DNA of 64,000 bases. Origin: Loripinus fragilis (lineage: Eukaryota > Mollusca > Bivalvia > Lucinida > Lucinidae). Position numbers and translations under genes: made by a program. The stretch lies in the NCBI GenBank assembly GCA_964019695.1, contig OZ026515.1:134474549-134538548 (forward strand), in the 5' to 3' direction. Within the stretch, counting starts at the first letter, position 1, and each line of letters begins with the position of its first letter. This document shows positions 44,201 to 56,200 of this stretch, one piece after another. The notes beneath the pieces were generated by a model. That model was given only the letters and a program-made list of their open reading frames with translations, had not been told where the DNA came from and made no database searches.

Positions 44201-47200
44201 TCTTCAGACATAATTCAGATGTTTTGTCATATTGTAGATGACGTGGGGTGTTATGGAAGAGTTATTCTTCTCCCCTTTATTTTGTATTTGTGGTACTACC
44301 ATGTGGTACGTTTCTGAATTATGATGAAGACGTTGACATTTTTGTAGTTTTACTTTATGTTTATTTAATTGGAATTGATTGGGTTTTCATTATCTATTAT
44401 TATTTTTTTAGTTTTTATGGCAATAGTTTTATTTTATGTTAAACATTCATTTGAAAGAGTTTGAGATACTATGGGACTTTGTTTTAAAAGGCAAAATATT
44501 TTTTAAAGTTTTTTTTTTGAAAATGTTGAAGGTTTTATGAACGTGATGTTGGTTCTATGGATTGAGAATGTCTTCAGTCATTGTTCTGGTGTTTGTCATA
44601 TTGTATATGGCGTTTGGGGTGGTTACAGAAGAGCTTTGCCCTTCTCCCCTTTTATTTTTATGTGTGGTACCATTTGGTATGTATCTGGATTATGATGAAG
44701 ACATTGACATTTTGGTAGGACTTGCATCATGTTTTTGTAAAAGTAAGTAATGGTTATGTAATTAATAAGGTGTTTGAGTAACTAAATAATGTATTAGGAA
44801 AATTTTCAGTATGGTATGAAATTGAAAATCATTTTATCATTTGTATGAGGTCTTCATTGTGGATCAGACTGTGATCCATGTGTGGATGAATTTAGGGTTG
44901 TAAGGGTGTTTTGTGTTTCCCTAACTCATGAGAAATTCTGATATCCACACTGCATCATTGTCTGATGGGTTTCTGAAGATTTTCTTAAACTGATGGATAT
45001 TTTTTTTTATTATTATTTGGTATTTTTTATTGAGAAGATGGATTTTTCATGGATAAGATTCACAGCAGTGATTTGGTTTTTAGTTTTGTTAGACCAAAAT
45101 ACAGGTTGTTAGAGTCTTGAAATGATTGGATTGAATATAATGACTATGATTTTTGGATATTGATTAGAGTTGTGGAAAGACTTTAGGTCTTTGATGATTT
45201 AGAAAAGCTATTTTGTATAGCTTGCAAGGTGATTTTCCTTGTGTTGGGATGAGGAGGTGATGACCCAAGTTTACAGTTGGTTATTGTTAAGAGAACTTGC
45301 TTGGGATCATGATGTATGAGCAAATTGTATATGTGGCTTTTATTGTAAAAGTCTTCAAGTTATTTTACTTGCAAGTTGCTTGGTAGGTGGTTAACGCTAC
45401 CAATTTATGGATTTTATTTAGTGTTGTTGTAATGGTTGTTACAAAGTGGTTAAGCATTCTTATTTTGTTTAGGGTGTCAATCAGCTGTTCCTCTTCTTTG
45501 TAATGCATGAGATCAGAATGTGTCTGAACCCTCGATTGCCAATTGTAGAGTTTGTACACTCAGGTGTGTGGATTATTGGAACTTCTGATGGTTGTTATTT
45601 ACCATTGTTTGCCAAGATAAGTTAGGCATTCAAAGTAGAGTTGTATCTGCCCTTGATGTGATAAGATTGAATATGACTTGAGGGGCTGCAAATGGTTATT
45701 TGTGTTTATCCCTATGTTGTGAGAAAAGGTTAGAGGTCATATTCGGGATGCTTGGGGTTCACTGTTTAAATTGAGAAGTATAGCACACTTTTCTCTTTGG
45801 GAAAATTTTACATCTAATTTCCCTTAACAGCAGGTCAATTTCTATTTGGTCATTTGTTGTAATGATTTTTGGCACGTGTGTTTTTATTTTGATACTGCTT
45901 TTCATGTATAAGAAATGCTTTCATGAGAAGGTGAAAGTATATTTTGGTAAGAGGTTAGCTGATTGTTGTAGCGATAAGAATGTTGTGACGAGTTCTTGTC
46001 ATTGTTGAGAATGGGTTGGTGGCGTCGGAACATGACGAGATTGTTAGGAGCAAATCGGGAAGGTAATCTTCTTCCCCACCAGACCAGAAGGAAGCGACGG
46101 TGTAATTAGCTTTGTTGGAGAGTATGAAGAAATAAGATGTATTTTTAGAGAGAGAGATGGCCATGAATAGCATGGAGACAATATGACTTAAGTGTACACA
46201 AAACTTACTATGAGTCCATGGTAGTGCCATGGTGAAGATATGATGATACCGAGATATGTAAATAGTTATTGATAATGTATGTAAGTCCAGTCATTTAATA
46301 TGAAATTTGGTGGCTGGTGAAGATATAAATATGCTAACTATGATGTGTACAAAAATTTGCACTGTAAAGACTGATTAAAAGGATGTATATGACTTGGAGA
46401 TGTATAAGAAGAATACAGTAAGGGACCTTTTCACCTCAAGTATCATCGAGTTTACATGAAACATATTGACCTTTAAAATCCAACCAGTTTCCAAAGTGAT
46501 AACAGATAAAAGGTCAAACCAAGATTTTGTTGACAGCTCTGAAAAGGTGACCTTTAAATGTCAAACAATTGATGACATTTACACATAGACAACTTTTGAA
46601 AACAACAGCTAATAAATTTTGGATTTTATACATTACTTACCAGTCAGTTATTCCAAACAAGAAAAATTAACATTATACAGTTATGGATAAGCTATACAAC
46701 ATTCAGCAACTAAAAGAGTGTTTTGGACAGCAGACAAAATTCTATATACTGGATATCAGCAAAGCAATTAAACTTTTGGACGAAATTGAACAGAGTTTAG
46801 ACGACACCATAATTTGGAAATTGCAAGCGGAAAACAATATTCATTTGAAATATACTCCTATGGAGGAACACACTGAATGTAACGGACAGGAGGATAATAA
46901 CTTTGTATTTTACCATGGAACTGGGGAGCAGGATGATCCAATACAGATAGACTAGCCGCAGAGGAGTGAAGATGAACCTTATTGTATATTGACTGTATTA
47001 CTTGATGGACAGAGAATAGGATTATTATATGTGTGGTGCATGTTTTTGGTTTTGTATATGAGACTTTATGCATGGTGGGGTCTTCAAAGCAATTGTCTGC
47101 TTTGTGGTCTGATCAACAATTTTGTAGACATTTGGCTGTTTCATGATGTGCTCCATTGTTAAAGCTTGGCATGCATATGTCTGTCTCTGTAATCTGTAGG

Positions 47201-50200
47201 GAGGCATGTCTATGTTAACTTGACGGGAAGGTGCAGTGGAGTGACAGTTGACCCTATTGTGCATGAGTATCATAATGTGTGTATATATAATTAGTTAAGA
47301 TTTGACATTGTGTTGTGAATTCACTTGGGGTTAATTGGATTGTAAATTTGCTTGTGGCGTCTGTGTGCTCTTGAGAGTTTGGGACAACTGCACACTCAAT
47401 GGGGTGGCCAACCATTGAGTGGACACAAGGTTCTCTGGAGTGCGCTGTCACATGCGGATGTTTGCTGTAAATAGTTTTATAAATGTTTTGGAAGTTGTAC
47501 TTTGATGATGCATGTGTATTGATTATGTTTAGTAGTTTTAGGATGATTTGTGCATGCTAGTGTTTTATTTATATGTTTAGTATAGTGGTATGTATGTGAG
47601 TGAGTGTGAGAGTGTGTGTGGATGTATTTGTATATATGGTGTATGAGAGATGAGCTTGGAGAATTTCACTTAATTGACGAATTAAGTCAAATTCTTAAGG
47701 TTTGGGCGTGTATAAAATAACCACTGGTTTCATCTGTGAGGGTTCATAATAATTGTGAATTGCCTGTGGGTATTTACAATATTTGTGAATGCTTGGTTTG
47801 GGTAGGATGCAGGTGTTCAGCCAGGTGCGGTGTTGACATCTGTGATTGACATGTTTATGTTTTTGTAGGGAATTCTGACACCAGTTTGTTTTTGTTTTTC
47901 AAATGTTATATTTATTAGCCTGTAAATTTTGATGGGATGTTTTAACACTTTCAAAAGGTCATGATGAAAGATGTTACTTAGTTTAGTAAAATTACATAAG
48001 CCCAATAAATAGATGTGTCAATTCTGACATTAATTGGCAGGATTGCGCAATACATTTAATCATATGACCTTTGGGGAATTGCGCAACTGGTGTTACTATG
48101 AGTCACTTTTGTATCTTCTGATTGGTTGATATAAATGGAAGCTTACCTATGTAGAGGGCGCTTTATAGTAAACTTGAAATATGATTGGTTACTGATGATG
48201 TCATTAGGTGGCGCTGTGGTCAGCTTCTATCACGTGACTTCATAGTATATAAGATGAAACCCAGTGGCAGAGCTTCAGACTGTGCACCCCGGCCTAAGGC
48301 TCTCGTGAGCCCCGGCCTAAGAGCCCAAGCGATCATTGCTACAATGACGTATGTCACGAGTTGCGTGCTATGTGCCTACCATAGCCAGTCTTAGGCTGAC
48401 CTGGAGAATCGCCCAATTCCTTCTAACCATGATACAGACACGCGTACACAGGTTGGGCAAGGGGAGTGCATCCAGTACTGAGGTAAGGGGCATCAATAAT
48501 AGATAGATAACTGAGACAAAAGACCCCAACGTTGAGACATGGCGAAGGAGTGGTACTGGAGAATCTCCTCAATGCTTAGCCGCAAAAACATTAAGGGTAC
48601 TACATTGAAACATACGCACACATAGGTTGGGCAGGGAGGAGTGCATCCGACCTAGGAAGTCTCACTGAGCAGAGGGGCAGAGACAAAAGTTGAGACAAAA
48701 GACCCCAGCCTTGAGACATGCCGAAAGGGTGATACTGGGTAATCTCCTAACTGCTTAGCCTAGGCCATAAAACAACGAAACATATAAAATATAGTTTATT
48801 ATTAACAAAACTCAACAAAATGACAAAGTGAATACTTACCTAATCCCAGCCAGACTATTTCCCATTACTGACCATTAACCAACCCCCTCCGCCAATACAA
48901 ATTTATTAAATGTTGGTTAACGGCTTGAACACCAAACAGGCCCATCGTATGATGGACCTGTGCGATGTTCAAGACGTTCAAAAATAAACCAAAAACAACC
49001 CTGTAGGATTACTGAAATGAAGGATTAAACGAACAACGTGCACGAACTTACCAAAATGCGATAAACAGAGAGATTTCAAAGCGAACAAATTCTAAATTGT
49101 AATTATAAGCACCTGGCACCATCTGGCGGTCAGTGGCAGAGACCGCAGGGTGACGCGAGATGCCTATTATCAACCTATCCACATTCCGTCTGCATGTGGA
49201 AATTAGGTCTGCATACTGTTATATACATGTATTAATCCAATATACTATTTCAGCGTCAACAAAATGTACATGTAAGATATACGCTGCAAAATTAATACTC
49301 AAACACACTAGAACCAAGTTAGTAAGAACATTCTCACACTAACTTGGATCTGGTGTCCTTTCTATGACAATAAAAACGGAAACAAACATAAAACACAAAA
49401 TGACCAAAATTGTTATGTCACGTGGTTTGGGAGCATTGGAAAATGCTCCCATAAGGAGCAATTAAAAATAAGCTAATTAATTTATTAGAAGCTTGGCTGG
49501 ACAAGTCAAACAATCAATAAAAAGTATACTCTAGGTGATATTAAACTAATTCCCCAAGCACCTAGATAGATATTTATGATATCATAACCACGTGACGCGC
49601 GGTTCAGAATGAAAACATCAGAAACATAAACAACAAAATTGTCCCCACGCGCCCGCGGAAGACTAACGCACATGAATTCATTAGTTTACATGTACATAAT
49701 ATTTGAAACTAATCAAACTTCTTTTTCAGCAGAAATTCCACGCGATCCCATCCCCCCACACCCCCACACTCCTCCCCAGTTTAGAAATAAGCCCAAATTG
49801 GCACTTCGCGAGTTCGAGCATCGTTTCTCGTATTCCCCCTTAAAATAACAAATTGTCCTAATTATGGCCATGCCCGGCCATCACACACACACATGCCCAT
49901 CCCCTAACCACCAAACCATAGCGCGAATTAGAGCAACTTAAGGGCAGTTCTTTCTTGGATATTTGGAATTGGTAAACTGGTTAACTCAAAGTCTCTTCAG
50001 GGCATACAACTGCATCTGCGCCAGTCTTTCTGTTGGTGTGTCTGTCGATGTGACGGCACAGCTGCAATATCAACGATGGATGGATTGTGGACCAACAGGA
50101 TAGGATACAATGGATAGGATGGATGCTCAACACAGATGAAGATTGGAATTTTGGAATTTTGTAAATATCGCGACGCGTTTGCCATGTCTAACAATTAACA

Positions 50201-53200
50201 TGTCAGCGAAGCGAGGGGATGGGAGAGGTTAATTAATACCTCTTCCGCTTCTCGCAGACCTGCAAAAAACTATCCCTAGGATACTAATAATTAACCACTA
50301 ACCATTAAAAACACTAATAACTAAACCCTCAACCTTCCCAAAACTTGCTCTGTATGTGACTGCCATGCTTCTGCATGCCCCGCAAATTTAAGGTTAATAT
50401 ACACTAAAGGTTTCACACGAGAAACCCAGAAGGTATATTATTCTTTGGAAGCCTCAATCAAAATTTCAATATAGGATGCTGGGAGAACTCAGAACACACA
50501 CACATGTTCTGAGTCTCACCATACCCGAGCGGCGCCCTTTCCCTTAGGAATAAGCCCCCTATCCCCGCTTAAATTCTCTAAAATATATAGGCCATCACAC
50601 GATGACGGGCCATTCTTTTAAAATGGAGTTCAAAATTTTAAGGAGCAAAAGTGAGATCTCTGAGGGGATCATTAATCACAAGAACACCGACTCCTCGCCA
50701 ACCCGCTCCACAAAAATCGCAAATAAAATAGAAAAAACAAAATAAAAGAGGCAAATTTTATTCCCCAAAGCTTACCCTAGGGAAAGCTAACTTCGTAGAC
50801 CGATGTCCGCGTCTGAGTAACACCGCCCGCGAGCTTATGTATACAAGGACTGGACGAAGAAGCGGAGTGATGCCCTGGATGATGTTACCTTAAAAAACAT
50901 CAGCGTACAGCTCACCATTAGGGGGAGCGGAAAACATAAACAAACAATAACAAAACTCCTTGCCCTTCCAGGCGGAACAAAAAACTTACACTTTCAGGAA
51001 CAGTGGGGGTGACATTATGCAGACGAAATTGTCACGTCGATCCCCACAAGATTGAAACCTGTTTTAGAACATTTCCAAAATTCAAACTATCTAATGCACC
51101 ACACTTTCAATTAATGCAAAATAGGCGTAGGATAAGGGCAGGATACAGCCCGAATTCCTTTTTTAAAGCCGTAGTGGTGCATAAAACTGGGTGTGCCGTG
51201 TGTGCTATATATGCCTAGTGCGCCGGGACCGCGGCACACCGTCAAAATAACTGAAAAATCCTCATCATCATCAGAGCTTCAGACCTTGGTTAACATTTGG
51301 ACATAGACGTTGCAGATTTTGGATCTTTGGGTTATAGTTAGTTTGTAGAAGTATTTTAGTTGGACTTAAGAAGATTTAATAAAATTACAAAATTGTGAAA
51401 GTTGTTGGTGAAATTTACAAGACTTAGAAATTCTAAAGAGACTTTGAAAACACAACGCGAACTTGAAGATTAGAATCACCTACTACCTTACACTCTTGCA
51501 GAGTTCAGGCGAATACCCATGCGCTGTCTGTCGTACAGGAGTAGGCAACAACAGCATCTACTGCAATGGCTGCAAACTTTGGGTGCATAAGAAATGCAGT
51601 GGGCTACAACGACTGACACCAAATCCTGATTATATGTGTGCACGGTGCATGGGAAATGCTCGCCCTATTGACGGCAGACCACAGAGTGAAGTCCAGGTCG
51701 GACCTGATAAGCTTGAGGTGGTAGCTTCCTTCTGCTACCTAGGTGACATGCTTTCTGCTGGTGGAGGCTGTGAAATGGCGGTCACTACTCGTGTGAAAAC
51801 CGCCTGGAAGAAGTTCAGGGAGCTACTACCAGTTCTCACATCCTGCCACCTTTCTTACAAGACCCATGGCCATGTGTACAGCTCTTGCGTGCGGAGCGCC
51901 ATGCTCCATGCCAGTGAAACTTGGCCACTTACCAAGAGGAACCTGCAGCGCTTGCAACCCAATGATAGGGCCATGATCAGACAGATCTGCAGTATCAAGC
52001 CAGAGGATGTAGCCAGGTTAAGGTCAAGCGAGCTACTGGCAAAGCTTCAGCTTGAGGACCTCGACCTCATTTTAAGAGAGAGAAGGCTTCGCTGGTTTGG
52101 GCACGTGGCGCGTTCGAGTGGTGCAATCAGAACAGCATATGATATGCAGATTGACGGCAAGCGGGGGGCAGGAAGGCCCAAGCAAACATGGAAGAAACTG
52201 TCAGAGAAAGACTGCCGTGAGTGGAAGCTCACCACAGTTGAGCCTCAAGAAAGGAGCACCTGGAGATCAGGTGTGAGATCTGCTATGCGTGCAGCTAGCC
52301 AGTTACCTGGAATGGGGCCCACTGATGTGGATGATGCCCCTGCACCTGCACGTTAATCAAAAATCTGATTATGATGTGATATGATGTACAAGCTTTTTTT
52401 GTTTTTGTTTTTCATTATAAAATTGAGAAGGAGTTAGTATTTGACCCCAGAATCTTAGGAAGATCTCTCTCCAAGAAAGTAAGAAGTTAGAACATTTAGG
52501 ATGAGCCACGAGCGAAACTTCAGCTCTAAGATAGGGAATGGAATCATAAAATCCAATGGATCAATAATGGTTGAATGGCCAATATTTTTTTTTGGTATTT
52601 GGGTCTCTGAAGGTCAGTCCTCTCTCGGCAAACAGGTAAGATTCTGATTATGTAGCATCTCATCTGGGTCTACACTGTTTGTCCATGTACCCATTAAATG
52701 ATTTCCAGTCATTAAAGATTTAACACTTTAAAATTCTTAATCTCCTAGTGTTGTTGCAAACACTTTGGACCAGATCAGGCACAACAAAATTGACAGGCCT
52801 GATCTGGATGCAATCTGTTTGATACTCAGATGGTATTCCTGAATTTTTTGAAAAAATTGTTTTGAAAAAAAATCACGATACAACAAAAAAGCATGAAAAA
52901 GTGTCACAGCAGACAACACATTTTGTGATATTGGCTTCTATTTTTTAGGAAAATAAAGCTTAACATTCCATGTGAATCATCTTCCTACAGATGATTCACA
53001 TGAAATATGAAGCCTTATTTGGTTTCCAAAGGAAGCAACTCAATTTGAAAATATTGTCTGTTTCAGTGCCTATGGTTGATACTGAAGTCTTACAAATGCA
53101 TATTTGGATAGCTGTACAAACAGATACCTTTGTTCTAGCATGCCTCTGCCAACCTGGGGGCAATGGACCACCAATGAATTGATTTTAATTAAATATTTTA

Positions 53201-56200
53201 CCATTTTTGGACTGAAATTCCTTCCACTCAGTAATTCTCCTATGTATGTTAGTTTGGAGGGTTCTGATTTTCTAAGAAGATGTTTCCGCATTCCATCAAC
53301 AGCATCAATATAGTCATGTCTAAACCTGTTGAAAATAAGAAAGCATTATAAATCTCATGCAGTCCCATAGGTCAAGATAAACTAAAGTATTTGAGCGTAA
53401 ACTTGTAAATATATTCAGCAGTTTTAACATCTGTTTTGGGTGCTCTATTGAACCCACAACACAGTTTTTGTTGAGAAATTAAAAAAATATAATTACACAC
53501 TCTTATCTAGGGGCATGTAGGCCTTGAAAAGATAGGTTTTGTTGGGGATTTTATCAATTAGGTTTGATACATTTAAGTCAAGACAGTCTATTGTACATAT
53601 TGAGGGACCAAAGGCTATAATTTCAAAAAAATATTTTTCTTTCTCTGAAGATCTATTATGTCTTAACAAACAGTGCAGACCCTGATAAAATGCCGCATTA
53701 TGCAGCATTTCAACTTGGTCTTCACTGTTTGCCAAAGTACACGTTTCGTGGTTTCTGGTCTTAAAAGTTAAATCAAAGAATAGAAATTTCTCCAATCCTT
53801 GCCCATGTAAGATAAGCTGTCAGCTCATGTTTGTTTAGTTGTTTTTTGTTGCTACGCGGCCCGGTAAACATTGCTCCCCAGCCAGGGAATGGAACCCCAG
53901 TCTCCTGCGTGACAGGCGGGGATACTCACCACTATACAATCAAGGACACAAGTGTCAGCTCATGTAATTACAGTCCACGTGACTGCTTTCTTACATGGGC
54001 AGAGTAAAATATTATTTTTTTCCAAAAAAGATATGCAAAAAACACATATATTGCGCCTAAGTAACTTAAAGGCACCAAGCAAGGGTAAGCATTACATACT
54101 GACTTCATATAAGGTTAATGACGTCACCGAACGTGCACCATGTGACGATAATGACAATGTGAGGCTAATGACACAGGTAGCTAAGCAGGATTTTATTTTG
54201 CATTTCGCAACTTAACAAATGCTCCAATCTTGTTTTCCAGTAAATAATGAAGTTTGCACCCATTTTAATACCCGATAAAAACACTCATGAACTCAGAACT
54301 AATGTAAATCCAACGATTAAAAAGTTAACTTTTTCACGCTTTTAGACTTTAATGTTCGGACAAAAAACCTTGGAAAAGTGGGATAAAACAATCCATCATG
54401 AGCCTGTACATGTAGGATAGAGAAATCTAAGGGTCAGAATTTAACGAGGTTAAAATTCTGACCGCTCGGGTGAGATATCTCTATCCTACATGGACACTCA
54501 TGGTGGATTGTTATAATCTTTTTTACCATAAGAAATATTGGTTGGCACATACGGCTTCTGAATTTATCACATCGGCAAGCAGATAAGGCTTAAATGAGCC
54601 TGTGTATATGTGCAGTGATGCCAGAGTCTTCGCTTATCGCATACACAAAGTATGGAAATAGAAGCCTCAGACCAAAAATATCAGATACTCAGTGGAGAAT
54701 GAAAAGAAACTTACATTAAAGCAAGAAAGAAGGCGAATATCAGGAATTGATACAATCAAGTACCACAACTGACCCAGGTCACCACATGAGAAAGTTTTGT
54801 TTTGTTTGATTTGATTCTTTACGTCCAATCAACAGTTTTTCAGTTATAAAGGGACGGGTCTCCTTGGTTGAACCAGTACTAAGCTAGGATTAATGTGTCT
54901 TGCTCAAGGACACAACGCAGTGACACCGTTGAGGCTCGAACCTGCAGGCCCTCGGTCTCGAGTCAAGCACTCTACCACTGAGCCACTGCGCTCCCTACAT
55001 GGGAAAGTGATAAAAACACAAGAAAACATCGCACACAAGAGAGCGAAGAGGTAAGACTTACATTAGACTCTGTTTCCCAGTTTGTAACCACTGTTTAAGC
55101 AGGTATTCATAATAGCTATCTCCCCTAGCCCCAACACTTATTGTAGAAGAGCTCCTCAAGTTACCAGACTGAGCATTGATGAAGATGGGAACCAGTCCAT
55201 CTTTCTTAGGTTGTGTGTGTAGGTGCATAGATACTTCATGTGCTGCTTTCTAGAGAGAAAAATCCACATGCAAGGGTGAAAGTTTATTATTTCAAAAATC
55301 CTAAACTTAAGAAATTCAAATCTTAAAACTTCAAGATAACAATTAAAATACTAATAAGTTAAAATTAACCCTTAAAGCGCCAAGACCAGTTTCTCTTTCT
55401 TTTTTTCACTTTTTCAAATATTAGTTTGAACCAAACAAAAACACAATAAACAACAATGCTTGCCTGTTACAAATTGACTCTTACCTATAGTATCATATGA
55501 ACATCATATGCATACGTGTAACAGAGAAATTAGACATGATATATCGCCATACTTAATATTGTAACTAATAATCACAGAGGAAATTAACTCTATAATCAAA
55601 TAGGCTTTGGTTCAGAGTCATTATGTTGTACTTTCTTTGTGTATGTATTTTATAGAGGATCTTACATGAGCGCTCATGTTTTATTGAATTTATTAAACAA
55701 GTTGGGGAAAAGAGATAAAATGTGTGGCTTGCCGAGCATTTTATCTCTTTTTCAAAACTCGTTTAATAAATTCAATAATACAGAAGCACGAATGTTAGAT
55801 TCTGTTTATCATATGACATTAAGCTTACTTTGAAGTCTCATTTCTGACCTAAAAACGTTATAATTTTGTCATTATGTACGCAACATTGTTATGGACGTCA
55901 TAATGTTTCCCGTAAATCTGTAAACCACCAGTGGTTTATCTTTTTTATTGCATGGCGTTATTTCACTCCCAGACGCAAAGTCATATGATAAGATACAGTT
56001 TTGAATAAATATGTTTAAACCAAAGCGCCAAGAAAAACAATCATCTGGAAATGTCGTCTGCTGAAGTCCTTTGCTGCAAATAATTGTCTAGCATTACTGA
56101 CGAATTAAGTATAGAAGCAAACAGCGTGGACCCAGAACAGACTGCTGCTATATGAGCAGTCTGATCTGGGTCCACACTGTTTGCCATAGAAGCTTCTTAA

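Larger units (their letters stand above)
42822..51492 (+). mobile_element. Young non-autonomous LTR retrotransposon
   Basis: Two 778-bp LTRs (42822-43599, and 47711-48280 plus 51285-51492) flank 4.1 kb of internal DNA. The target duplication is CTCT (42818-42821 and 51493-51496; CTCTT is possible if the LTR starts one base later). No protease, reverse transcriptase or integrase frame exists. Only a gag-like fragment and an unknown 90-residue ORF are credible. I see one difference between the LTRs. The internal sense strand is strikingly poor in C and rich in T and G. Mobilisation would need enzymes from a related element. Confidence 0.88.

Noticed and set aside
53875..53946. Functional tRNA-Asp gene
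   Set aside because: Anticodon-stem mismatch, altered T-loop, weak acceptor stem and a retroposon tail with target duplication argue for a SINE or pseudogene.
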